Position numbers and translations under genes: made by a program
Source of the DNA: Candidatus Omnitrophota bacterium
GTDB taxonomy: Bacteria > Omnitrophota > Gorgyraeia > Velamenicoccales > Velamenicoccaceae
DNA: 64,000 nucleotides
Reading direction: 5' to 3'
Assembly: GCA_016235185.1 (NCBI GenBank)
Contig: JACRLT010000029.1
Coordinates: 1 to 64,000 of the forward strand
Notes under the pieces: model-generated
Databases searched by the model: none
Told to the model about the DNA's origin: nothing
The model's input: only the letters and a program-made list of their open reading frames with translations
Part shown: positions 43,370 through 51,899 of the stretch, piece by piece
Layout of the letters: each line of letters starts with the position of its first letter
How positions within the stretch are numbered: the stretch's first letter is position 1

Positions 43370-44842
43370 TCAAAGGATATATTTAGCATCCCGCTTGACC
43401 GGATGGTTTTTGATCTCGTCGGCTATTGCCCTCGGTATGCCGGGCTTAGCCAATTTAAAATACATATAATTCTTATAGCTCTCAACGCCCGGCTGGTCGA
43501 ACGCGTTAACGTTTAGCAATTCACCTTCAAAGGCAGTGGCCATCTCGAAAAAATAGAGTAACGCGCCCCACGTATATGGGTTCAGTTCAGGGATCGACAC
43601 CGTGCAATTAGGCCGCCTGTCGCGCACCAATGCCCATTCGGTAGCCTCCTGGGCAAGCTTCAATAGTTCTCCAAAACTCTTTTGCGACAAGATACCCGAA
43701 GACTTAGGTACCTTGATGTCGGACTTAAAACGCTCCACACGTATCATCGTTATTGTCTTATTGTTCTGGCCCTCGACGTTGTTCTGCTGGATAGAGTGCA
43801 GGTCAGCCGTGCCGCGAGTCGCAACAGGCGTGCGGCCGACATTGACTATTCTTTCCGGGTCCTCTCCCCACTCCTCTATACCTTTAGCCAAAACTCTTAT
43901 TTTGCGCTCATATTTTTTTCCCAGGCTTTCAGCCAAAAGCTGACAATACCAATCAGCGGTGGACTTTAGGCCTTCAGAGAAAGGCATAAGGATACCTATG
44001 GATTTTCCTTTTTTTGTATAGGCAAGATAATGAAGTACGGCATATAGATACGCTGGGTTCTTGTAAAGATCCGCAACCGAACAACGTTCGGACATTGCCC
44101 GAGCGCCTGCCAATACATCGTCGATCTTGATGCCGGCTATTGCCAAATGCAGTAGCCCCATATTGAACTCTGAATACCGGCCGCCCACTCCTTTTAAAAG
44201 AGGCAGGCTGCGAAAACTCAAAGGGTCTTTTCTCTGCTCAACTTCCACCCTCTGGCGCAAGCTCCCGGATCTCGGGTCTGTAATGGCAAAAATAGAACGA
44301 CCGTATTTAGGGCCTATACTTTTCTTTAACCAATTTTCAACCACCTCAAAAACAGCCTTTGTCTCGGTCGTCTCGCCTGACTTTGAAATAACTATGACAT
44401 ATGTCTTTTTAGGGTTGAGGTTTTTTAAAAGAACGGCCAGGGGCGTCGGGTCAAGATTATTGCCTTCAAAATAGATCTTGGCCCTATTGCCCCTGGCGGC
44501 TTTAAACTCATTGTAATAAGGGCTTAAAAGCGCGTCCTGCGCAGACTTCAACCCAAGATAAGAACCGCCTATCCCTAAAGACAGAACGCTCTCATATTTG
44601 TAAGCTATGTCTTCGCCAACTACCTGGATAGCGCGAATAGACTTTTTGTCCTGTAATGGCAGGACAGCCCACTCCATATTGACTGCGACCCTGCTGGAAG
44701 GATTGGATAGCACGGATTGCAGGTGCCGGTGCGCATTGGCGATAGAAGACGAAAGCGCGGTTATCTCATCTTCTGCCACGCCGTGAGCATCGCCCACGTT
44801 GAAATTAAACATATTGTTGAAATCAAATTTCAACTCGTGCAT
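43370..44842 (-). CDS. pgi: Glucose-6-phosphate isomerase
   Basis: 490 residues. LGIGGSYLGLKSA, VISKSGETTETKAVFE, FSVGGRYSEFN-type block (here GVGGRYSEFNMGLL), the LHSIQQNNVEGQNNK segment with the catalytic Glu-loop variant, and the C-terminal DQPGVESYKNYMY mark the enzyme. It interconverts glucose- and fructose-6-phosphate. It follows glnN by 8 bp and lies upstream of glgC. Confidence 0.95.
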   Translation of the reverse strand: MHELKFDFNNMFNFNVGDAHGVAEDEITALSSSIANAHRHLQSVLSNPSSRVAVNMEWAVLPLQDKKSIRAIQVVGEDIAYKYESVLSLGIGGSYLGLKSAQDALLSPYYNEFKAARGNRAKIYFEGNNLDPTPLAVLLKNLNPKKTYVIVISKSGETTETKAVFEVVENWLKKSIGPKYGRSIFAITDPRSGSLRQRVEVEQRKDPLSFRSLPLLKGVGGRYSEFNMGLLHLAIAGIKIDDVLAGARAMSERCSVADLYKNPAYLYAVLHYLAYTKKGKSIGILMPFSEGLKSTADWYCQLLAESLGKKYERKIRVLAKGIEEWGEDPERIVNVGRTPVATRGTADLHSIQQNNVEGQNNKTITMIRVERFKSDIKVPKSSGILSQKSFGELLKLAQEATEWALVRDRRPNCTVSIPELNPYTWGALLYFFEMATAFEGELLNVNAFDQPGVESYKNYMYFKLAKPGIPRAIADEIKNHPVKRDAKYIL

Positions 44843-44850
44843 GCAACTCC

Positions 44851-47043
44851 TTATTTAATAAACAGCATTTCCCTGTATTTCGGCAGATCCCAATGCTCGT
44901 CGGAAATAACTGCTTCCAGCATGTCGGCGTGCCTGCGGATATGCTCCATTAAAGGCTTGAGTTCAACGAAGAACTTCCTGGCCTTCGTCTCCTCGTCAAT
45001 ACTATGGACGTCTTCCAGGAACTTCATCATCGCCTGGGAATTCTTCCTGGCGTAATATATCTTCTCCGTCACATCAGCCAGATGCGCCTTCAAGTCCTCT
45101 AATGCCGCATCTTCGAATTTCAATCCTGCATTTTCCTTTAAACTCACGATCTTAGCCACGTTATTTGCCAACAAGCCCTGATAATCAAAAGCGTTGGGCA
45201 CTATACTGGAATTGACCATCTCATTCAATGTCTTAGCCTCGATCTCTAAAACTTTAATGTAGAGTTCAAGCCAGATGCGATAGCGGGCGCGCAACTCATC
45301 TTTTGCAAAAACCTTGTATCTTTCAAATAAAGCAAGATTCTCTTCCTTGATAAGCGCTTTGAGCGACTCGGCTGTGGACGGCTCGTTCGGCAAACCGCGC
45401 TGGGCCGCCTCTTTCTTCCAATCTTCCGAGTAGTTATTGCCCTCAAAGCGTATCTTTTTAGTATCCCGTATCAGGTCCGCGACGACGCTCAAGACCGCGG
45501 TATTAAAATCCTTGGTCTTGGCAGCCTGCTCGATCTTTGTACGCACAAAATCCAGGGAATCCGCAACTATTGTGTTGACGACTGTTATGGGTGTAGCAAT
45601 ATTCTGGGATGAACCCAGCGCCCTGAATTCAAACTTATTCCCCGTAAAAGCAAAAGGCGACGTGCGGTTCCTGTCAGTCATGTCGCGGTTAACGATGGGC
45701 AAACGGGAAATGCCTAAGTCCATTATGTCCTTACGGCTGATCTCCGACTTTTTACCCTTCTCAATAATATCAAGTACCTGGGTCAGCTCTTCACCTAAAA
45801 AGACCGAGATTATCGCCGGTGGCGCTTCATTGGCGCCCAGTCGATGCTCATTTCCGGCATGCGCTACGCTGGCGCGCAAAAGATCGGCATATTTATACAC
45901 GGCGCGCAAGACGCTGACCAATATGGCCAGAAACTGCAGGTTGCTCTCCGGCGTAGAACCTGGATTCAGGAGATTATTGCACTTGTCGTCGGACATCGAC
46001 CAGTTCAAGTGCTTGCCGCTGCCGTTAATACCTGCAAAAGGCTTCTCGTGCAAAAGGCACACCATATTATGACGGAGCGCCACTTTTTTCATCAATTCCA
46101 TTAATAATTGATTGTGGTCAGAGGCGATGTTGGACTCCTCGAAAATAGGCGCAAACTCATACTGATGCGGCGCCACTTCATTATGCCGCGTCATGACAGG
46201 AATACCCAGCTTATAGGCTTCCTCACCTAGCTCGTACATAAAATCAACAACGCGCTCTTTGATGGAACCGAAATACTGATCTTCTAATTGCTGATCCTTC
46301 GGGCTGGATGCGCCGACAAGCGTGCGGCCGGTCAAAAGCAGGTCCTGGCGCATCTTGTAATAGTTCTTATCGATCAGAAAATATTCCTGCTCCGGGCCGC
46401 AGGTCGAATATACCTTCTTGACGCTTTTGTTGCCGAAGAATTTAAGGAACCTTACAGCGGCCTGGCTCAAAGCTTCATCTGATTTTAATAGCGGAAGCTT
46501 CTTGTCCAAGGCATGGCCGTGGTAAGAGACAAATATCGTCGGGATGCATAAGGTCTTGCCAAGCTTGCTTTCGATGATGAACGCCGGGCTCGACGGGTCC
46601 CATGCAGTATAGCCGCGCGCCTCAAAGGTCGTGCGGATGCCGCCTGAAGGGAAACTCGAGGCATCGGGCTCGCCTTTGATCAATTTCGATCCGGAAAACT
46701 TTTCCATCACCCTGCCCGGGCCCTCGAATGAGATAAAGCTATCGTGTTTTTCAGCGGTCAGGCCGGTCATAGGCTGGAACCAGTGGGTATAATATGTCGC
46801 GCCCTTTCCCATCGCCCATTGCTTCATGCTGTCGGCGATCTCGTTGGCCTGTTCCAAACTTATCTGTTTGCCTGCATTCTGCCAATTCTGAAAGGCTTCA
46901 AACGTTTTTTTGGAAACGTGCTTTTTCATCGTCGGGATGCTAAAGGTATTCTCCCCGAAATAGCTCGATACTTTCCTAAACTTCTTGCCTTGAGGCAAGT
47001 CTTTAGTTTCTACATATTTCAACACTTCTTGTCTGATACTCAT
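44851..47043 (-). CDS. glnN: Glutamine synthetase, type III
   Basis: 730 residues, the size of GSIII rather than GSI (about 470). GATYYTHWFQPMTG, NEVAPHQYEFAPIFEE, GINGSGKHLNWSM and RNRTSPFAFTGNKFEFRA are GSIII blocks; the Tyr of GSI adenylylation is absent. It is a cytoplasmic ammonia-assimilation enzyme. It is encoded 3 bp after an aminotransferase in an operon started by an Lrp regulator, suggesting that amino-nitrogen status controls it. Confidence 0.96.
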   Translation of the reverse strand: MSIRQEVLKYVETKDLPQGKKFRKVSSYFGENTFSIPTMKKHVSKKTFEAFQNWQNAGKQISLEQANEIADSMKQWAMGKGATYYTHWFQPMTGLTAEKHDSFISFEGPGRVMEKFSGSKLIKGEPDASSFPSGGIRTTFEARGYTAWDPSSPAFIIESKLGKTLCIPTIFVSYHGHALDKKLPLLKSDEALSQAAVRFLKFFGNKSVKKVYSTCGPEQEYFLIDKNYYKMRQDLLLTGRTLVGASSPKDQQLEDQYFGSIKERVVDFMYELGEEAYKLGIPVMTRHNEVAPHQYEFAPIFEESNIASDHNQLLMELMKKVALRHNMVCLLHEKPFAGINGSGKHLNWSMSDDKCNNLLNPGSTPESNLQFLAILVSVLRAVYKYADLLRASVAHAGNEHRLGANEAPPAIISVFLGEELTQVLDIIEKGKKSEISRKDIMDLGISRLPIVNRDMTDRNRTSPFAFTGNKFEFRALGSSQNIATPITVVNTIVADSLDFVRTKIEQAAKTKDFNTAVLSVVADLIRDTKKIRFEGNNYSEDWKKEAAQRGLPNEPSTAESLKALIKEENLALFERYKVFAKDELRARYRIWLELYIKVLEIEAKTLNEMVNSSIVPNAFDYQGLLANNVAKIVSLKENAGLKFEDAALEDLKAHLADVTEKIYYARKNSQAMMKFLEDVHSIDEETKARKFFVELKPLMEHIRRHADMLEAVISDEHWDLPKYREMLFIK

Positions 47044-47046
47044 GAT

Positions 47047-48234
47047 TTACCCTCTACTTTTTGTTTGTAAATGTTTCTTTTTTAAAAAATCCTCGATCCT
47101 GTCAAAGGCTTCTTTCAACAGGCTAAAACTAGTCGCATAAGAGATCCGCACATATCCTTCCCCTTCAGGGCCGAATGCAGTGCCGGGGACAAGCGCAACT
47201 TTTTTTTCCTTTAAAAGCCGAGTCGCAAAGTCTCCGGAACTCATGCCGGTCTTTTTGATAGAAGGAAATGCATAAAAAGCACCCTGCGGTTTGTGGCAAG
47301 GCAAACCTATTTCATTAAGCCTGTCCACCACAAAATCTCTGCGCCGGTGATACTCGCGCTTCATCTCCTCAATAGGCTTGCGCGGCCCGACCAGAGCCTC
47401 GCATGCCGCCATCTGTGACGTAATCGGTACACACATGATCGTGTACTGATGGATCTTTGTCATTGCTGCGATCACATCCTTGGGTCCGCAGGCAAAGCCC
47501 ACGCGCCAACCAGTCATCGCGTAGACTTTAGAAAAACCGTTCAGGTAGACCGTGCGCTCCTTCGCGCCGGCTAACGTCGAAAACGGTGTATGGTCGAAAT
47601 CATAGGTCAATTCGTCATAGACCTCGTCAGAAATGATCCAAATGCCATGTTTTTCCAAGATTTTGTTAAGGGCGCCAAGCTCCTTTTTAGTATAAGAGAC
47701 ACCCGTCGGATTACATGGATAATTGAACAAAATAGCTTTTGTACGCGGCCCTATGTTCCTATTTAATATCTCCGGGGTAAGCTTAAATCCGTCTTTTTGT
47801 GCCAAAGAGATAAACTTCGGGCTCCCTCCGGCCAATGCGGCAACAGGGCCGTAGGAGACATAGCTCGGCATGCAAATAAGGATCTCATCGCCGGGATCAA
47901 AGATAGCGCGCATGGCAAGGTCCAGGCCTTCGCTAACCCCCACAGTGATCAAAATCTCTTCGTCGGCGTCATAATCCAAACCATATTTTTTTTTGAGGAA
48001 ATTAGCGATATAGGCCCTTAGCTTGACCAAGCCTTTGTTGGATGTATAAGAGGTATAGCCCTCCTCAATGGAATAAATAGCGCTCTCGCGTATATGCCAA
48101 GGAGTCACGAAATCCGGCTCGCCTACGCCTAAAGAAATAACATCCTTCATGCCAAGCACAAGGTCAAAAAACACCCTTATACCTGAAGGCTGCATATCTC
48201 TGACTTTATGGGAAACAATGGATTTATTCATCAA
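47047..48234 (-). CDS. Class I/II PLP aminotransferase (aspartate-type)
   Basis: 395 residues. LGVGEPDFVTPWHI, YTSNKGLVKLR, NYPCNPTGVSY, SDEVYDELTY and LNGFSKVYAMTGWRVG (PLP Lys) are the class I fold I aminotransferase motifs. The substrate may be aspartate or an aromatic/branched amino acid; it cannot be decided. Its start overlaps the Lrp gene stop by 4 nt, and glnN follows. Confidence 0.92.
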   Translation of the reverse strand: MMNKSIVSHKVRDMQPSGIRVFFDLVLGMKDVISLGVGEPDFVTPWHIRESAIYSIEEGYTSYTSNKGLVKLRAYIANFLKKKYGLDYDADEEILITVGVSEGLDLAMRAIFDPGDEILICMPSYVSYGPVAALAGGSPKFISLAQKDGFKLTPEILNRNIGPRTKAILFNYPCNPTGVSYTKKELGALNKILEKHGIWIISDEVYDELTYDFDHTPFSTLAGAKERTVYLNGFSKVYAMTGWRVGFACGPKDVIAAMTKIHQYTIMCVPITSQMAACEALVGPRKPIEEMKREYHRRRDFVVDRLNEIGLPCHKPQGAFYAFPSIKKTGMSSGDFATRLLKEKKVALVPGTAFGPEGEGYVRISYATSFSLLKEAFDRIEDFLKKKHLQTKSRG

Positions 48235-48716
48235 TACGAGATCGCTAATCTTTTATTTTCTTCTTTGGACCTTAAAATAATTGAGTCCTCTTTATATTTT
48301 TTCAGCAAAAAGTGCGTAACTGTACCGCGTACGTTCTCCATCGGCGAAAGTTTCTCCGCGACAAAACGAGAGACGGTCTTTAGGTCCTTTCCCTCGACGA
48401 CAAGAAGCAGGTCATAACTGCCGGATAATAAATAACAGCTGGTCACTTCCGGGAATGAGTATATGCGCTCCGCCACTTTGTCAAACCCGAGGTCTTTCTG
48501 GGGCGCAACCTTGACCTCTATCAAAGCCCGCACCTCGTTTTCTCTATCCTCCACCATCTCCTTGTTGATAACGGCCTTATAGCCAAGGAGAATACCTTCC
48601 TTTTCGTACTTTTTTATCCTTTTTTTTACCTCATCGACCTTAAGACGGGTAAGTTTGGAGATCTCCTGCGGAGTGATCCTCGCGTCTTTTGATAAAAGTT
48701 CAAGTATAACGTCCAT
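48231..48716 (-). CDS. Lrp/AsnC-family transcriptional regulator
   Basis: 161 residues. The N-terminal helix-turn-helix (LLSKDARITPQEISKLTRL with VKKRIKKYEKEGIL) is followed by a RAM ligand-binding domain (RALIEVKV; VTSCYLLSGSYDLLLVVEG). Such proteins sense amino acids. It heads an operon with an aminotransferase, GlnN, Pgi and probably GlgC. It has its own promoter at 48753-48781. Confidence 0.94.
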   Translation of the reverse strand: MDVILELLSKDARITPQEISKLTRLKVDEVKKRIKKYEKEGILLGYKAVINKEMVEDRENEVRALIEVKVAPQKDLGFDKVAERIYSFPEVTSCYLLSGSYDLLLVVEGKDLKTVSRFVAEKLSPMENVRGTVTHFLLKKYKEDSIILRSKEENKRLAISY

Positions 48717-48752
48717 ATGCCCTCCGAATTTGTATTCAAAATTGAGGAAGCC

Positions 48753-48781
48753 ATTTTAACATCGCCGCCAGGGGGTGACAA
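48753..48781 (-). promoter_or_regulatory. Predicted sigma70-type promoter of the lrp-aminotransferase-glnN operon
   Basis: Minus strand -35 TTGTCA (48776-48781), 17-nt spacer, -10 TAAAAT (48753-48758), each differing from consensus at one base. The lrp ATG is 36 nt downstream of the -10 box. Confidence 0.7.
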
Positions 48782-48800
48782 GTGATTTTTGCCCTTTGCT

Positions 48801-49511
48801 TTAACGGCAGGAAACAAGACTTAAGAAAGCACTATATATGCTTTCTGCCTTAGCTTCAAGATCCTTGGCAATAGCCAAATATTCGGCCATTATCTTTGAA
48901 CAAGACAGTTCCTCGGAACCAACCTTAACATACTCGTCAAACCAGGACAAGATCATTCCGTCATTAACTTCGATGTGGAACTGGAGCCCCCAGACATGGC
49001 CGCCGGACCGAAATGCCTGATTTATGCCGTTATTTTTTGCCAGAAGGACAGCCCCGGCAGGCAGATCAAACGTATCTTCATGCCATTGAAACACTTTCAT
49101 CTGTGGGCAAAGGCCTTTTAGGAGCACATCTTTTTTGGCGCTTTCTTCAAAAACAATATCATACCAGCCGATCTCTTTTATTGGGGCACGCCGCACCTGT
49201 GAACCCAAAACACAAGCTATAAGTTGAGCGCCAAGACAGATGCCTATCGTGGGGATATCGTTTTCTATCGCTTTTTTGATCAGGGCTTTCTCTGCCTTTA
49301 AGAACGGATATTTCTCTTCTTCGTAGACGTTCATAGGCCCGCCTAAGACAACAACTCCACATATGACTGACAAATCAAGCGCTGACAAAGCCTCGGCATC
49401 ATAATTATAAACATCCAAGATCTCATATGGCGCATTGTTTTTTTCTAAGAATTCCCCGAATGTCCCAGGCCCCTCGATCTCAATATTACGGACGACCAAT
49501 ATTTTTTTCAT
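48801..49511 (-). CDS. Class I glutamine amidotransferase domain protein
   Basis: 236 residues. GICLGAQLIACVLG holds the nucleophile Cys; WHEDTFDLP and GLQFHIEV supply the His (and the Glu two residues on). It resembles the GuaA-type amidotransferase proteins of the YfeJ group that lack a synthetase domain. The acceptor substrate is unknown. It is last in a small operon with three membrane proteins (50824-51060, 50286-50762, 49508-50263), overlapping the last by 4 nt. Confidence 0.88.
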   Translation of the reverse strand: MKKILVVRNIEIEGPGTFGEFLEKNNAPYEILDVYNYDAEALSALDLSVICGVVVLGGPMNVYEEEKYPFLKAEKALIKKAIENDIPTIGICLGAQLIACVLGSQVRRAPIKEIGWYDIVFEESAKKDVLLKGLCPQMKVFQWHEDTFDLPAGAVLLAKNNGINQAFRSGGHVWGLQFHIEVNDGMILSWFDEYVKVGSEELSCSKIMAEYLAIAKDLEAKAESIYSAFLSLVSCR

Positions 49512-50263
49512 ACGGGTAAACCTGGCACTCTGTTGTAGTAAACCGCAAACCAGGCAATGAGACTAATAAAAACGATATATTTTGATAACCTAAATAATAT
49601 GCGCCAAAAGACATTCGCCTTTTTCAATACCTTGAAATCCGTAACAAACACTGTTTCGCAGGAATTTCCGGTGTCAGTCCGGCATGTACTGGTCCCCCTA
49701 TTAAAAGCACCATTACTATGGGAATAATTGGCAAGGTATCCTTTCATATATATCTGATCACCCAGCTGGGCGCCCATAATGGCTCTTGACACCTTCGCAT
49801 CACTGCTTAACAGATGATTATTTGAGATAGCCTCATTCTTAAATTTTGACCATGCGTAGTCTTTTCCGCTTTTTGCGTTCCAATAAAGCGTCCAACTTCC
49901 GCTTTTGAATCTCATATCCTGATAAACTCCGCTTTTAATATTATCTCCCCAAACGACGCCTAAATCTTTAGAATTAAGCGCATCTTTCCACTCTCCGTGG
50001 TAATAATCCCACCAAGAACTAGCCAAGTGATACGAAACCACCATGCCGTATAATTCGTAGTTATAAAGCGGAGTGATCTGATAAGTAATACCGCCTTTTT
50101 TGATACTGAAAGGCTTGGCAATTGTTTCTGTCTGCAGCGGCTCGCGAAAAAGCTGGCTTAAAATTTCGGAAGGCGGCGGAAATGTGTCTTTTTGAAAAAA
50201 AGCTATGCCACAAACAATTATGCTGGCAAAAAAAATATTCTTTAGCACTTTATCAACTTGCAT
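49508..50263 (-). CDS. Conserved membrane-anchored protein of unknown function
   Basis: 251 residues. It has one N-terminal membrane segment (about 8-23) and one near the C-terminus (about 225-243). The region between is likely extracytoplasmic, with distinctive blocks: FSIKKGGITYQITPLYNYELYG, SWWDYYH.EWKD, VWGDN...GVY, SNNHLL, and a GTSTCRTDTGNSCETVFVTDF stretch with two Cys that could form a disulfide. I recognise these blocks as belonging to a conserved family but know no function for it. Confidence 0.8.
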   Translation of the reverse strand: MQVDKVLKNIFFASIIVCGIAFFQKDTFPPPSEILSQLFREPLQTETIAKPFSIKKGGITYQITPLYNYELYGMVVSYHLASSWWDYYHGEWKDALNSKDLGVVWGDNIKSGVYQDMRFKSGSWTLYWNAKSGKDYAWSKFKNEAISNNHLLSSDAKVSRAIMGAQLGDQIYMKGYLANYSHSNGAFNRGTSTCRTDTGNSCETVFVTDFKVLKKANVFWRILFRLSKYIVFISLIAWFAVYYNRVPGLPV

Positions 50264-50285
50264 CGAGACACGTTAAAGATAGCCC

Positions 50286-50762
50286 CTAATTTTTTGCTAT
50301 TTCCGTGGTTAAACCAGACCAAACCGAGAATGCGATAATAATAGCCACAATCGCAAGAGATATCCACAGATAGGTTATATCCTTTGCCTCATGTTTTAAA
50401 TCATTCACCCGTGTTTTAGCAGTCTTATCACCCAATCTTCTTCCAGACTCTTTATCTCTAAGCATAATGCAATATTCAATAACAGGAAATACCGGAATAA
50501 CCATAAAAATATTTCTAAGAATGGTTTTACTGGGTTTCGCCGATACGCCATCGCTATCAACAACCTGAATATTAACCAAACGTTTGCCTACCCCCTGCCC
50601 ATTATAAATATCCTTGAAAAGTATGTAAGCGGCCCAGACAAAATAATCAATTTTTATTATTCCTATCAAAGCAAACATAACCCCCAGAATCTGCCCAATA
50701 ACAGAATCAATTAAAAAAGCACACACCCTCTTATTAGGACCCGGCTTATGAAAATCCATCAA
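50286..50762 (-). CDS. RDD-family membrane protein
   Basis: 158 residues. The first membrane segment region NKRVCAFLIDSVIG carries the R...D pattern, and GVGKRLVNIQVVDSDG is the loop typical of RDD proteins. Three or four membrane helices are predicted, the last near 133-152. RDD proteins are implicated in ion/H+ exchange or protein trafficking, mostly without known function. It is part of the four-gene membrane operon. Confidence 0.88.
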   Translation of the reverse strand: MMDFHKPGPNKRVCAFLIDSVIGQILGVMFALIGIIKIDYFVWAAYILFKDIYNGQGVGKRLVNIQVVDSDGVSAKPSKTILRNIFMVIPVFPVIEYCIMLRDKESGRRLGDKTAKTRVNDLKHEAKDITYLWISLAIVAIIIAFSVWSGLTTEIAKN

Positions 50763-50823
50763 TCCTCCCTTTTTTATATCACCTGCTATATCGAGGTTGA
50801 GCTTCGATATTGTTATATTGCAA

Positions 50824-51060
50824 TCAATCCTGTTTCTTCCTTACATTCATCACATATCCATATAGCCATATTCCACCAATACCCCAGAATAATGCCTTGC
50901 CAACAGCTTCTCCTAGTTTTTCTAAACGTTGCTCTTGAGTCAATGCGCTATTTGCAAGCGGATGAGAACTAATATACCAAGCTGCGCCGATAGTCCATAT
51001 CACCAAAAAGATAAACCAGATCAACGAATATTTTGCGCTTCTTTTTTTCCAAGACATCAT
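50824..51060 (-). CDS. Small two-helix membrane protein
   Basis: 78 residues with helices near 10-30 and 56-72 and a polar middle (TQEQRLEKLGEAVGKALFWG). It begins at one of two adjacent ATG codons (51060 or 51057) and is first of the membrane operon. The sequence matches no family I know. Positive residues at both ends suggest that the termini are cytoplasmic. Confidence 0.65.
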   Translation of the reverse strand: MMSWKKRSAKYSLIWFIFLVIWTIGAAWYISSHPLANSALTQEQRLEKLGEAVGKALFWGIGGIWLYGYVMNVRKKQD

Positions 51061-51114
51061 TATTCTGGGCAAATCCGGGTTGACCCCAGATTTTTCCTAC
51101 TCCTCTAACGCCAT

Positions 51115-51867
51115 TCAAAGAGAATCTAATAGCCTTATGTATTCCTTCGCCGACTCGTAAACCATTGACGATATGAAGTTAATGAACGGCTTATCATTCT
51201 TCGGCTCTATCTGCGCTTTCTTAATTGCGTTAATATATTCATTTCTCAATATTGGAGGAATGATAGTAATGACGTATCCCGCCTGTAAAAGGGCAAGATT
51301 CATAAGTAAGCGCGCGGCTCTGCCGTTACCGTCAACGAATGGATGTATAGTAACTAGCTCTTTATGGATGCGGGCAGAGAATTCAACTGGATGGTATTTC
51401 TTCTGCATAGATGGGATGCTATCGGTAAACTTTTTCATAAGGGCAGGCACTTCTGAATGGTCTGGCGGCCTAAACGTAGAGCCTGTAATAAGGACATTTA
51501 CTTTGCGGTATTTGCCTGCCTTATTCTCGTCTATGCGGTAGTAAAAAAGATGATGAAGTTCCAGTATATCAGAACCCGTTATTTTTTTATTCTTTGCCAG
51601 ATCATATAAAAACGAAAATGCCTCGCTATGGCCCATCGCTTCGTAATGGTCTTTTAATGGCTTCCCGCCTATCGTAATGCCATCCTCAATGACGATCTTC
51701 GTCTCCGTCTCGGTAAGAGAATTACCCTCTATGGCATTAGACGTGTAAGCGAGGCCGATCCTATAGTATTCCTTTAACTGTTTGAGAGCATGTTCTGATA
51801 ATGGCCTGTGTTTATCGATCTTAAGTTTAAGCTCGTCTATCTCTTTTATGCGATCTTCGTATTGCAT
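51115..51867 (-). CDS. Fic-family AMP transferase, self-inhibited class II type
   Basis: About 250 residues. The Fic motif HPFVDGNGRAAR lies at 175-186. Near the N-terminus TSNAIEGN (42-49) matches the inhibitory motif S-x-x-x-E-G/N of class II Fic proteins, whose Glu blocks ATP until displaced. An N-terminal helical segment precedes it. It probably adenylylates a protein target. ATG 51867 is preceded by AAGGAG. It follows nadE by 32 bp; no antitoxin gene is present, as expected for this class. Confidence 0.92.
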   Translation of the reverse strand: MQYEDRIKEIDELKLKIDKHRPLSEHALKQLKEYYRIGLAYTSNAIEGNSLTETETKIVIEDGITIGGKPLKDHYEAMGHSEAFSFLYDLAKNKKITGSDILELHHLFYYRIDENKAGKYRKVNVLITGSTFRPPDHSEVPALMKKFTDSIPSMQKKYHPVEFSARIHKELVTIHPFVDGNGRAARLLMNLALLQAGYVITIIPPILRNEYINAIKKAQIEPKNDKPFINFISSMVYESAKEYIRLLDSL

Positions 51868-51899
51868 AATTCTCCTTTTCCATACCCGCATTGGAAATT

